The translations under genes and the position numbers were made by a program. The notes beneath the pieces were generated by a model. That model did no database searches. It was not told the origin of the DNA and was given only the letters and a program-made list of their open reading frames with translations. A DNA stretch of 64,000 nucleotides, from contig NZ_FTMN01000012.1 in the NCBI RefSeq assembly GCF_900155945.1, positions 62,001-126,000 of the forward strand, written 5' to 3'. The stretch comes from Marinobacterium stanieri. GTDB lineage: Bacteria > Pseudomonadota > Gammaproteobacteria > Pseudomonadales > Balneatricaceae. Numbering within the stretch: position 1 is the first letter of the stretch; each line of letters begins with the position of its first letter. Of this stretch, positions 47,119 through 55,014 are shown piece by piece.

Positions 47119-47134
47119 AGCAATCAGCATGCCA
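47119..47134 (-). promoter_or_regulatory. Sigma-54 promoter for flgBCDE
   Basis: Read on the minus strand: TGGCATG-CTGA-TTGC-T, with GG and GC exactly 10 nt apart. It matches the sigma-54 consensus closely and mirrors the flgF promoter (same TGGCATG and TTGCTTTA). The leader before flgB is about 35-40 nt. Confidence 0.9.
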
Positions 47135-47207
47135 ACAGAGAAGAATCACGTTATTACTGGGCTATAGCGAAACCGGAGGAGTAAATGACGGCAAATGGAG
47201 GTAAAAA

Positions 47208-47255
47208 GCGGCAAGAGCGGGCCGGCAAGGCGGCAAGAGCGGCACTTGCCGCTCT
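47208..47255. repeat. GC-rich direct and inverted repeats between cheR and flgB
   Basis: GCGGCAAGAGCGG occurs twice (47208-47220 and 47230-47242). The second copy runs into a perfect 9-bp palindrome, AGAGCGGCA-CT-TGCCGCTCT (47236-47255). It begins 9 nt past the cheR stop. It may serve as a terminator-like or mRNA-stabilising hairpin for cheR, although no T-tract follows. Confidence 0.6.
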
Positions 47256-47263
47256 GAATGAGA

Positions 47264-48103
47264 TCAGATCGCCTGGTAGATAATACCCGGACGGCAGTGG
47301 ATCATTTTGTAGAGGTCGTTCAGTCCGGACAGGGATTCTGAAGCTCCCAGCAGAAGGTAGCCGCCAGGACGCAGCTGTTTGTGCATCTTGCGCAGAATCT
47401 CCAACTTCACATCGGAGGAAAAATAGATCAGCACATTTCGACAAAAGATCAGGTCGAACTGACCCAGAGTACTGTACTGCCCCAGCAGGTTCAGGCTCTG
47501 GAAACGTACACGGCTCTTGATGTTCGGCTTCACCGTCCAACTACCCTGAGGCGAGGACTGGAAGAACTTGTGCAGGCGATCCTGAGACAGCCCGCGTCCC
47601 AGAGCCAGCATTTCATATTCACCACGTCGTGCCTGTTCAAGCACCGTGGAAGAGATATCGGTCGCCAGAATTTCTTCGCCAGACGAAAATGAACCTGGAT
47701 TGCCCTGCTTGAACTCGTCAATCACCATGCTGATTGAATAGGGCTCTTGCCCCGTCGAGCAGGCCGCTGACCAGATACGCAGTTTCTGGAATCGATTTTC
47801 AGCTTTCAGCTCTGGCAGCAGCTTGTTACGCAGAATTTCATAGGGATGAATATCGCGGAACCACAGGGTCTCGTTGGTGGTCATCGCATCGATGACCTGC
47901 TCCTTCAGCGTGTTGCCGCCGGGCCGGTTGAGGCGCATCACCAGGTCGCTGAGACCACCGCAGCCCTGCTGTTGCATGATCTTGCTCAAGCGGCTCTGCA
48001 CCAGGTACTGCTTGTGTTCCGCCAACAGAATACCGCAGCTTTTCTCCAGAAAAGCGCTGAACTCCTTAAACTCTGTCGGCGTAATGCTGAAGCCACTGCT
48101 CAC
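47264..48103 (-). CDS. cheR: Chemotaxis protein methyltransferase CheR
   Basis: This 279-residue enzyme methylates glutamates of chemoreceptors with SAM. It has an N-terminal helical domain (about 1-75, ending DAMTTNETLWFRD) and a SAM domain with RIWSAACSTGQEPYSI. FDLIFCRNVLIYF (about 215-227) and GGYLLLGASESL are also typical. It follows cheV by 24 nt. A pairing of cheV, cheR and flgB in this order is common in Vibrio- and Pseudomonas-like flagellar loci. Confidence 0.96.
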   Translation of the reverse strand: MSSGFSITPTEFKEFSAFLEKSCGILLAEHKQYLVQSRLSKIMQQQGCGGLSDLVMRLNRPGGNTLKEQVIDAMTTNETLWFRDIHPYEILRNKLLPELKAENRFQKLRIWSAACSTGQEPYSISMVIDEFKQGNPGSFSSGEEILATDISSTVLEQARRGEYEMLALGRGLSQDRLHKFFQSSPQGSWTVKPNIKSRVRFQSLNLLGQYSTLGQFDLIFCRNVLIYFSSDVKLEILRKMHKQLRPGGYLLLGASESLSGLNDLYKMIHCRPGIIYQAI

Positions 48104-48127
48104 AGGCCGGGTCCCTTTGTGTATAAC

Positions 48128-49069
48128 TTACTGTGCAGATTCGACCTGACGGATACGGTTTACCACCACACCTGCCAGATCATTGGGGTTGAACTTGGCC
48201 AGGAAGCCATCGGCACCGACCTTCTTCACCATGGAAACGTTGAAACCACCGCTTAGAGACGTATGCAAAACGACATGCAACTTGGCCATACGCGTGTCTT
48301 CCCGAATCATCGAAGTCAGCGTGTAGCCATCCATCTCCGGCATTTCGATATCGGAAATCACCATCAGGAACAGTTTTTCCACATCGACCTGACGGTCCAG
48401 CAGCTCATGCAGCATTTCCAGCGCCTGGCGGCCATTATTGGCCACGGATACCTTCACACCCAAGTCTTCAAGACTGCGCTGCATCTGGTTTCGCGCAACA
48501 GCCGAGTCATCGACAATGAGTACATGATGCTCGCGAGCACGCTCACGCACATCATGAGTTGCCACTTCATCACTCACGTCGGTGGACATGGGATAAAGAT
48601 CGGCCAGGATCTGCTCTACGTCCAGAATTTCAACCAGTTTCTTCTCGTACTCAAACACGGCCGTCAGATAGTTTTCGTTGCCGATCTCCTTCGGCGGCGC
48701 CATGATCTGATCCCATTGGGTATTCAGAATACGGTCTACCTTGCGCACCATGAACGCGAGGGTGCGGCGGTTATATTCAGCAACGATGAGAAAGCACTTG
48801 GCTTGGTCTTCATGGGGGATAGGCGCCCGGCCGATCGCCTCCGAAAGGTCCAGCACCGGAATGGTCTCGCCACGAATATGCGCCATACCCTTGATAGAAG
48901 AGGTCTGTCGCGGCACTTCGGTTAGATCGGGGCATTGCAGCACTTCACGCACTTTGAACACGTTAATGCCATATCTCTGACTGGTTTCCAGGCCAAAGAG
49001 CAACAGCTCCAGGCGGTTTTGGCCCACCATCTGCGTGCGCAGGTTTACAGTATCCAGGATCCCTGACAT
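48128..49069 (-). CDS. cheV: Chemotaxis coupling protein CheV
   Basis: This 313-residue protein has an N-terminal CheW domain (about 10-165, with LLFGLETSQRYGINVFKVRE and IRGETIPVLDLSEAIG). A response-regulator receiver domain follows (about 180-308, with HVLIVDDSAVARNQM and the phospho-acceptor in VISDIEMPEMDGY). It links chemoreceptors to CheA and tunes adaptation. It is transcribed divergently from flgA with 66 nt between them. Confidence 0.96.
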   Translation of the reverse strand: MSGILDTVNLRTQMVGQNRLELLLFGLETSQRYGINVFKVREVLQCPDLTEVPRQTSSIKGMAHIRGETIPVLDLSEAIGRAPIPHEDQAKCFLIVAEYNRRTLAFMVRKVDRILNTQWDQIMAPPKEIGNENYLTAVFEYEKKLVEILDVEQILADLYPMSTDVSDEVATHDVRERAREHHVLIVDDSAVARNQMQRSLEDLGVKVSVANNGRQALEMLHELLDRQVDVEKLFLMVISDIEMPEMDGYTLTSMIREDTRMAKLHVVLHTSLSGGFNVSMVKKVGADGFLAKFNPNDLAGVVVNRIRQVESAQ

Positions 49070-49135
49070 GATCTAACCAACCCCGAGGTCGTTGATAAAA
49101 AGTTTAGCCCGGCTTCGCTCAGCCAGGACACCCGC

Positions 49136-49840
49136 GTGAGTACTTCCAATTTAACACCAGTTACCGCTGCATTGGCCATAGTCTTATCGTGGCTATTCGC
49201 CGTTTCAGCTTCAGCTAATACTATCTCAGAACAGATCAACGTTCAGGTGTCTGAAGCCATTAAACAACACTTTCTCACCAAAGTACCAGACAGCCGACTA
49301 CAGATTCAGCTCAACCCCATCCCCTCACAGCTGCGCTTGTCACCCTGCAGAAACCCTTTACAGGTCAAACTGCCTTTTCACAGCGGCCAGCGCATCACGG
49401 CAAAGGTCAGTTGTAATCAACCGCGGTGGAGCCTGTTTGTTACCGGTACAGTCAAGCACTACAAAACGATTGTGGTCGCCACCAGCCCGATCGTCAAAGG
49501 CAGCCGTCTGTCCGCCGGCAAGCTGACACTGCGTGAACGCGAGATCAGCAATCTCAGAGGTGACTATTTTCAGCGCCAGCAGGATGTCGTTGGGCGTGTC
49601 GCCCGCATCAGCATCGGTACTGATACCGCCATCACGCCTCGCATGCTGACGCAGGCACAGGCGGTCCAGCGAGGCGACCCGGTAGTCATAGAAACAAGGC
49701 GTGGCAGTGTCGTGATCCGCACCGAAGGGATTGCTCAAGAAAATGGCAAGGAAGGTGAAGTGATATCGGTGCTCAACCGTCGCTCCAATATCGAAATTCG
49801 GGCACGCATCACCGGCCCGGGCAGGGTCCAGGTTCCCTGA
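49136..49840 (+). CDS. flgA: Flagellar P-ring assembly chaperone FlgA
   Basis: This 234-residue periplasmic protein has a Sec signal peptide (about 1-27, ending SASA) and the SAF/FlgA C-terminal domain. Conserved segments are IVKGSRLSAGKLTLREREI and IGTDTAITPRMLTQAQAVQRGD-like sequence. It has a GTG start with AGGA 7 nt upstream. FlgA helps FlgI polymerise into the P ring. It is separated from flgM by 149 nt that contain the flgM promoter. Confidence 0.93.
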   Translation: MSTSNLTPVTAALAIVLSWLFAVSASANTISEQINVQVSEAIKQHFLTKVPDSRLQIQLNPIPSQLRLSPCRNPLQVKLPFHSGQRITAKVSCNQPRWSLFVTGTVKHYKTIVVATSPIVKGSRLSAGKLTLREREISNLRGDYFQRQQDVVGRVARISIGTDTAITPRMLTQAQAVQRGDPVVIETRRGSVVIRTEGIAQENGKEGEVISVLNRRSNIEIRARITGPGRVQVP

Positions 49841-49929
49841 TCAACTCGCTAGGCTGCTATCATTTCGCTATACTCAACGGAGTGTTCAAGTGCTCTCGGA
49901 TGCACTTATTGACCAGCAACAAAAAATAT

Positions 49930-49956
49930 TAAAGTTTTCTTCAAGGCGACCGATAC
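49930..49956 (+). promoter_or_regulatory. Sigma-28 (FliA) promoter for flgM
   Basis: TAAAGTTT (49930-49937) is a perfect -35 box. It is followed by an 11-nt spacer and ACCGATAC (49949-49956), which matches GCCGATAA at six of eight positions. flgM starts 34 nt downstream. This gives the usual feedback in which FliA drives its own anti-sigma factor. Confidence 0.9.
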
Positions 49957-49989
49957 CCTTGCACAGAACAGATTGCGAGGAAATTTAAA

Positions 49990-50313
49990 ATGGCTATCGA
50001 TTTTCCCGGCCTGTCCCCGGCTTCGTCGGCTGGCAACCGTGGCAAAGTCAGCGACCAGCAGAGCAGCACCCCGTCAGGCGCCGCCGGCCAGCCAGCGACA
50101 ACACCAGAGCGAGGCGAGCGTGCGGATACCGTGCGAATCAGTGATACCGCACAGGCTCTGCAGCGTTCGTCTGTAGACAGCTCCGATAACGGTGGTGTCG
50201 ACAGTGACCGTGTTGCTCGTATTCGTGCAGCGATTGAAGACGGCTCTTACCAGATCAATAACGAGCGTATTGCCGATAGTATGCTTGAGCTCGACAGCCT
50301 TTTAGGTGAATAA
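49990..50313 (+). CDS. flgM: Anti-sigma-28 factor FlgM
   Basis: This 107-residue protein has a disordered, Ser/Gly/Gln-rich N-terminal half. The C-terminal FliA-binding region (about 47-107) contains TVRISDTAQALQ, SDRVARIRAAIEDGSYQIN and ERIADSMLELDSLL, the FlgM signature. It holds FliA inactive until the hook is complete and is then exported. It precedes flgN by 5 nt. Confidence 0.96.
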   Translation: MAIDFPGLSPASSAGNRGKVSDQQSSTPSGAAGQPATTPERGERADTVRISDTAQALQRSSVDSSDNGGVDSDRVARIRAAIEDGSYQINNERIADSMLELDSLLGE

Positions 50314-50318
50314 CGCTG

Positions 50319-50819
50319 ATGTCAGCCAACGTGCCCGATGCCAATTTCAGTGCCCAGCTGGGAAGCCTGCTGGACCAGAGCACCAAGCTGCTTGAACAGC
50401 TTGAACCGCTGCTGGAAACAGAGCTGCAGGCTCTGCAGGACCGTGACACCGGTGCGCTGACTCAGAATAACGAGCAAAAGGTAACCTGCCTGTCCGAACT
50501 CGACCGTGTCATCAAGGCACGTGATGAGATGCTGCGTCAGTATCAGGTCGCGTCTACGTCCGAGTCCGTCCTTACCTTCTTCGCCAGCTTGCCGGCACCA
50601 GCCGATAAGCTGTTGACTCAGGCCTGGGAGAAACTGGAGCAGCAATTCGACACGATCAAAAAACTCAACCTGCGCAACGAGCAGGTTTTGTTACGCAGTA
50701 AACAAAATACCGACCAACTGTTGGCGCTACTTCAGGGCCATGCCCGCAGCAACACAGTCTACAACAACCAGGGTGACGAGGGCCGCTACGAAGGCCAGCG
50801 AAGCCTGGGTAAAGCCTAG
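50319..50819 (+). CDS. flgN: Flagellar export chaperone FlgN
   Basis: This 166-residue helical protein is of the FlgN family: an N-terminal long coiled-coil (about 8-100, with LLDQSTKLLEQLEPLLETEL) and C-terminal NLRNEQVLLRSKQNTDQLLA. It ends in the commonly Tyr/Gly-rich YNNQGDEGRYEGQRSLGKA-type tail. It escorts FlgK and FlgL to the export gate. It is co-transcribed with flgM. Confidence 0.92.
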   Translation: MSANVPDANFSAQLGSLLDQSTKLLEQLEPLLETELQALQDRDTGALTQNNEQKVTCLSELDRVIKARDEMLRQYQVASTSESVLTFFASLPAPADKLLTQAWEKLEQQFDTIKKLNLRNEQVLLRSKQNTDQLLALLQGHARSNTVYNNQGDEGRYEGQRSLGKA

Positions 50820-50854
50820 TAAAAACACCTGCTTAGCGTTAGAATCCTGTGCGT

Positions 50855-50931
50855 GCCTCAGTAGCTCAGTTGTATAGAGCAGCCCCCTCCTAAGGGGCAG
50901 GTCGCAGGTTAGAGTCCTGCCTGGGGCGCCA
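50855..50931 (+). tRNA. tRNA-Arg, anticodon CCT
   Basis: The 77-nt cloverleaf has acceptor GCCTCAG/CTGGGGC (one T-G wobble) and D stem GCTC/GAGC. The anticodon stem GCCCC/GGGGC carries loop CTCCTAA (anticodon CCT, reads AGG). The T stem GCAGG/CCTGC has loop TTAGAGT, and CCA is encoded. Position 19 is T instead of the near-invariant G, and position 56 is A instead of C, so the D-loop/T-loop tertiary pair appears swapped from G-C to U-A. Confidence 0.93.
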
Positions 50932-50976
50932 TTTCATACCCCTTATATGTCCCTTTTCGAATACATAATGTCTTAA

Positions 50977-51001
50977 TTTTGAGCCACATCAAGGCTCAAA
51001 A
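50977..51001. repeat. 9-bp inverted repeat after tRNA-Arg
   Basis: TTTTGAGCC and GGCTCAAAA are separated by 7 nt. It lies about 45 nt past the tRNA. The arms are AT-rich at the base, so it could form a weak terminator hairpin for either strand. Confidence 0.5.
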
Positions 51002-51278
51002 ATTGGCAGACGAGGTTTTTTGCTGCTACTATCACCCTAGGTTTGGCTGTGTCAGCGATCCGACTTATTACTCCAGCGAAAGAATCTCTCCCGAAAAGGC
51101 AACTGCCCCAAGAGCGGCAGACGCAAAGCCAAGGGCCAATTGGATTGGCTGCCTGGCTACCGAAAGAGAGATTCACCCTAATCGCTCCTTTTGGTCGCAA
51201 CTGGCCATCTTTTTGTACGTGTACCATTTACCTGTCATCTGTAAACAGTCTGCTTAGGCTGCAGCTACAGTGCAGGAT

Positions 51279-51302
51279 CTGCTTGTCTGCTTGTCTGCTT
51301 GG
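51279..51302. repeat. Short tandem repeat, three 8-nt units
   Basis: CTGCTTGT is repeated twice and followed by CTGCTTGG, in the gene-free region. A unit of 8 nt would shift frame on slippage, but it lies in no gene. Confidence 0.7.
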
Positions 51303-51681
51303 CCCGTGATACCTGTTTCAAGCACACCCTCTTCTATTATCCGTTTCTTGATTGCTCAGCTTACTGTCGCCCCCAGGCGCTTCCCTTGTAAATGCCCGCT
51401 TCGCATCAAGCTTGGTTCGGCTTCGTCATAAGAATACCTGCGGCTATGTCATTTCAATCTTGATCAATGTCTCCAATTAGATACACTATAACAATCCTTA
51501 CAGCGAACATCCGGACTGATGAAGAGCTGTCTGGAACTCTCCAGCCGTGGGTGACCTGTGCCGGCACCCACACCCTCACTTTCATCCCTCATTCAGCCAT
51601 CGCTGGATAGACTCGCGCCAGAACCAACGCCTAAACAGCCTTGCAGACCAGCATCCGCGCTGTGTCCTGGAGAGAATTTCC

Positions 51682-52482
51682 ATGCATACATCCAAAGGTA
51701 CGCTTCGCCGCGCCTTCTCTTTAGTATTGTTTGCCGCTCTGCTCAGTGCCTGCAGCCACGACCGTTATCTGTTTATCGAGCGGGCCGACCTGAACCAGCT
51801 GAATCAGCAACTGCATCAACAGCAGAGCCGCCTGGAGACTCTGGCCGCCGTAAACCAGCAACAGCTGGATACGCTGAACCAGACCCAGCGCTATCAACAC
51901 CAGGAAATGAGTGCTGCGCTGAAAGAGCAAAGCCGTTCTCTGGCTCAACTCCAGTACACGCGCCCGCCGGCTCGCCCGGCGAATCCTTCACCCACTACCA
52001 ATCAGACCAGTGGCCGTTACCAGGGCAAGCTGGTGGTCGGGGAAGTAGAGAAATTTTTCCTGGCAACACCTGGGTTAATCTTTGATGCACGTATCGATAG
52101 CGGTGCAACAACCTCATCCCTGCACGCCACCAACATTCAGCCCTTTGAGCGTGACGGCGAAGACTGGGTCAGATTTGAGATCGCCCACCCCGAAGCAGAG
52201 GAGCCCATCGTGCTGGAGCGCCCCCTGTCCCGACGCGCCCGCATTATTCAGGCCAACAGTGAAGAAGCTGAACGCCGTCCGGTTGTCGAATTGCCGTTTG
52301 TCATTGGCGACCATCGCCAGAGTGCCGAATTTACCCTCAATGATCGTGGCCACCTGACCTATCCGGTATTGATTGGCCGCAACGTCCTGCGCGATGTCAT
52401 GTTGATCGATGTCGGGCGGGAACACGTCACTCAGTTGCCCGAAGGGCTCAAGACACCTGATAGCCAGGAAGACTCACAATGA
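51682..52482 (+). CDS. Retropepsin-like aspartic protease lipoprotein (ATP-dependent zinc protease family)
   Basis: This 266-residue predicted lipoprotein has lipobox LSAC (Cys 24), a coiled-coil (about 31-90), a Pro/Thr linker, and a C-terminal domain of the family misnamed zinc protease. That domain carries FDARIDSGATTSSLHA (DSG at 139-141), the retropepsin active-site loop, and YPVLIGRNVL. The ATG at 51682 has GGAGAG 8 nt upstream; the frame is open further upstream to 51547, but only this start gives a signal peptide. It overlaps the next gene by 4 nt. It is part of a conserved three-gene set with a 7TM transglutaminase-like protein and an ATP-grasp ligase. Confidence 0.88.
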   Translation: MHTSKGTLRRAFSLVLFAALLSACSHDRYLFIERADLNQLNQQLHQQQSRLETLAAVNQQQLDTLNQTQRYQHQEMSAALKEQSRSLAQLQYTRPPARPANPSPTTNQTSGRYQGKLVVGEVEKFFLATPGLIFDARIDSGATTSSLHATNIQPFERDGEDWVRFEIAHPEAEEPIVLERPLSRRARIIQANSEEAERRPVVELPFVIGDHRQSAEFTLNDRGHLTYPVLIGRNVLRDVMLIDVGREHVTQLPEGLKTPDSQEDSQ

Positions 52483-54002
52483 TTCGTCGTTCACGTGCCC
52501 CCTTTTACCTGGCCGTCATGTTGCTGATTCTGGCGGGCCTGACATTGGCCGTCATTCGTCATGTCCAGATGGGTGTGCCCTGGCTGCCCGGCAAGCAGCA
52601 ACCCGTCTGGCTGGTCGAAGCGCGAATCGACTTTGAAGCCTGGGGTGAACCCGTCAAAGTTAATTTGAACATCCCCGAGCAGCCGCCCGGTTTTTATACA
52701 TTGACCGAGCAAGCCGCTTCACCCGGCTATGGCTTTGCCATCACCGAACAGCAGAAAGACCGCCGCGCCGAATGGACTATTCGTAATGCCAGCGGCCCAC
52801 AGACACTCTATTTCAAGACGCGTCTGATTCCTGATGCCTATGCTCAGGAAGCACCATTGGAGCCCGGCCCGGTAGATGCCACCGAAGTGTTTCTGGAAGA
52901 GCCCGCTGCCACAGCCGCCAGCGCACTGCTGCAACAGGCTGAAGCGCGTTCAAGTGGCCCTGCCAGCCTGACACGTGAGCTGATCACCCTGTTGACCAGC
53001 CAAACACCAGACCAGAACACCCGCCTGCTGCTCGGCCAGGAATCGTTATCCAGCACGCTGGTGCAACTGCTCAACTCGGCCGGAATTCCGGCGCGCATTG
53101 CCGATGGCCTGAAACTGGAAGACGCACGCCGCCAGCAGACGCTTGAACCCTGGCTGCAGGTGCATGATGGCGACCGCTGGCTCACCTTTGACCCCCGTAC
53201 CGGTGCCCAGGGTGTTCCCGAAGACGTCCTGCTGTGGCGCCAGACCCAGGGCCCTCTGCTGGATGTGATGGGCGGTTCAGGCTCGCGGGTACACTTTTCC
53301 ATGCTGCGACAGACCCTGCCGGCACTGCAGATTCTGCGCTCGGAAGCCAGCAGCGACCGCAGCTTTGGCGCCCTGAGCCTGTACCAGCTTCCGGTTGAGC
53401 AGCAGAGCATGTTCCGAATGCTGTTATTGCTGCCGCTGGGAGCTCTCGTGGTCTGCCTGATGCGCATTCTGGTGGGCATCAAAACCTCCGGCACCTTCAT
53501 GCCGGTCCTGATTGCGGTGGCCTTTGTGCAAACATCGCTGGTACCGGGGCTTGCTGCATTTATCAGCGTGGTAACACTGGGGCTTGTGATGCGGGGCTAC
53601 CTGTCCAGCCTCAACCTGCTGCTGGTCTCGCGTATCTCGGCGCTGATTATTCTGGTGCTGTTCATTACGGCCGGCATCAGCATCATCGGCTACCAGATGG
53701 GCTTCAGCACCGGCATGACGGTCACCTTCTTCCCCATGGTCATCCTCGCCTGGACCATCGAGCGCATGTCGATCCTGTGGGAAGAGGAAGGCGCTCATGA
53801 GGTTCTGATCCAGGGTGCAGGCAGCCTGCTGGTGGCCATACTGGCCTACCTTGTCATGCGTTCGCCGCTGGCCGAGCACCTCAGTTTCAACTTCCCGGAA
53901 CTGCATTTGGTCGTACTGGGCATCATCCTGCTGCTGGGGCAGTACACCGGCTACAAACTGACAGAGCTGCGCCGTTTCGCGCCCATGAAGGGGTATCACT
54001 GA
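52479..54002 (+). CDS. Inactive transglutaminase fused to seven membrane helices
   Basis: This 507-residue membrane protein has an N-terminal anchor (about 8-30) and an extracytoplasmic region. That region contains a transglutaminase-like fold (about 165-270, with LNSAGIPARIADGL and WLTFDPRTG) and is followed by about seven membrane segments (about 310-500). The position of the catalytic Cys holds Ser-rich sequence and the usual active-site His is not in place, so it should be enzymatically dead and perhaps a substrate or peptide binder. It overlaps both neighbours (ATGA upstream, TGATG-type downstream), so the three products likely act together. Confidence 0.88.
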   Translation: MIRRSRAPFYLAVMLLILAGLTLAVIRHVQMGVPWLPGKQQPVWLVEARIDFEAWGEPVKVNLNIPEQPPGFYTLTEQAASPGYGFAITEQQKDRRAEWTIRNASGPQTLYFKTRLIPDAYAQEAPLEPGPVDATEVFLEEPAATAASALLQQAEARSSGPASLTRELITLLTSQTPDQNTRLLLGQESLSSTLVQLLNSAGIPARIADGLKLEDARRQQTLEPWLQVHDGDRWLTFDPRTGAQGVPEDVLLWRQTQGPLLDVMGGSGSRVHFSMLRQTLPALQILRSEASSDRSFGALSLYQLPVEQQSMFRMLLLLPLGALVVCLMRILVGIKTSGTFMPVLIAVAFVQTSLVPGLAAFISVVTLGLVMRGYLSSLNLLLVSRISALIILVLFITAGISIIGYQMGFSTGMTVTFFPMVILAWTIERMSILWEEEGAHEVLIQGAGSLLVAILAYLVMRSPLAEHLSFNFPELHLVVLGIILLLGQYTGYKLTELRRFAPMKGYH

Positions 54003-55006
54003 TGTTTGACTGGATTAGACCAAGGGAACTGAAGCAGCTGGGCATGCTCAGCATGAACAAGCGCAACATCGACTATATCGCTCGCTACAACGACCGCAGT
54101 GCCTTCCCGCTGGTGGATAACAAACTGCTTACCAAACAGATTGTCGATGAGTATGAGGTGGCAAGCCCCAGCCTGCTGCAGGTCGTGCGTGAGCAACATG
54201 AGATCGCCCACTTTCGCGAGCAGGTCGCCAACCTGGACGGTTTTGCCATCAAGCCCGCCAAAGGCTCGGGCGGCAAGGGGATACTGGTGATCACGGGGCG
54301 CGAAGGCGAAGATTTCCTGAAGCCTTCCGGCAGCCGCATCAGCCTGGCCGATATTGAGCGCCACCTGTCGAACATTCTGGCCGGGCTCTATTCGCTGGGC
54401 GGCTCACCGGATGTTGCCGTCATTGAAGCTCTGGTACGCAGCGAGCCAAGGCTTTCCGCCTACTCCCATCAGGGCGTGCCCGATATCCGCATCGTCGTCT
54501 TCAAAGGCTACCCGGTGATGGCCATGTTACGCTTGGCAACCCAGGCATCCGATGGCAAGGCGAACCTGCACCAGGGCGCGGTCGGCGTTGGCCTCAATCT
54601 GGCCAATGGCCATGCGCTCAATGCCGTACAGTTTGACCGTCCCATCAGCGAGCACCCGGATAATGGCCTGCGACTGAGCGATATCCGCATCGATAACTGG
54701 CGCTACCTGCTGGGGATGGCCAGCCGCTGCTACGAGGCGACAGGGCTGGGCTACATGGGCGTCGACCTGGTGGTGGATGAAACTCGCGGGCCGCTGCTGC
54801 TGGAACTGAACGCACGCCCCGGGCTGGCGATTCAGATCGCTAACGGCCAGGGACTGTTGCCCCGCCTGCATGCGGTGGAAGCGTTGAAGCGCCCACATCT
54901 AACGCCGGAGGAGCGCGTGCATTGGGCGATGGGAGAGGCCGGTGCTGAGGAAATTATGCAGCCGCGACCGCTGGAAACCTCATTTGCGCCGGCACTGCAT
55001 GCCTAA
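54002..55006 (+). CDS. RimK-like ATP-grasp ligase (alpha-L-glutamate ligase-like)
   Basis: This 334-residue ATP-grasp protein resembles RimK-type amino-acid ligases. It has FAIKPAKGSGGKGILVI (about 80-96, nucleotide-binding loop) and YMGVDLVVDETRGPLLLELN (about 248-267, metal-binding Glu and Asn), with ARPGLAIQIANGQGL after that. It should form an amide bond on an unknown substrate. The conserved neighbourhood with the inactive transglutaminase and the retropepsin suggests a peptide or protein modification system in which one member ligates and another cleaves. The reaction itself is unproven. Confidence 0.85.
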   Translation: MFDWIRPRELKQLGMLSMNKRNIDYIARYNDRSAFPLVDNKLLTKQIVDEYEVASPSLLQVVREQHEIAHFREQVANLDGFAIKPAKGSGGKGILVITGREGEDFLKPSGSRISLADIERHLSNILAGLYSLGGSPDVAVIEALVRSEPRLSAYSHQGVPDIRIVVFKGYPVMAMLRLATQASDGKANLHQGAVGVGLNLANGHALNAVQFDRPISEHPDNGLRLSDIRIDNWRYLLGMASRCYEATGLGYMGVDLVVDETRGPLLLELNARPGLAIQIANGQGLLPRLHAVEALKRPHLTPEERVHWAMGEAGAEEIMQPRPLETSFAPALHA

Positions 55007-55014
55007 GGACGGAC

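Larger units (their letters stand above)
50932..51681. other. Long region without a recognisable gene, downstream of tRNA-Arg
   Basis: About 750 nt hold no ORF I recognise. Frames of 84-92 codons exist on both strands between 50973 and 51309, but they lack clear ribosome sites and familiar motifs. Visible structure includes a 9-bp inverted repeat, TTTTGAGCC/GGCTCAAAA (50977-51001), and a triple 8-nt repeat (51279-51302). A plausible sigma-70 promoter for the next operon lies near 51461-51492 (TTGATC, then TACACT after 16 nt). The region could be the scar of a mobile element at the tRNA. Confidence 0.5.

Noticed and set aside
47154-47540. 128-codon minus-strand frame overlapping the 3' end of cheR
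   Set aside because: It lies largely within cheR in another frame, is rich in Pro/Arg/Ser and has no recognisable domain.
49070-49135. Sigma-28-like box upstream of cheV (TAAACTTT on the minus strand)
   Set aside because: The sequence 11 nt downstream does not resemble GCCGATAA, so only the -35 half matches.
50977-51001. Inverted repeat after tRNA-Arg as a standard rho-independent terminator
   Set aside because: No T-tract follows the hairpin beyond the arm itself on either strand.
50973-51309. Overlapping frames of 84-92 codons on both strands after the tRNA
   Set aside because: No ribosome sites, no familiar motifs and mutually exclusive frames; I could not support any as a gene.
51547-51681. 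N-terminal extension of the retropepsin lipoprotein frame
   Set aside because: It would bury the signal peptide; the ATG at 51682 has a ribosome site and gives a lipobox.
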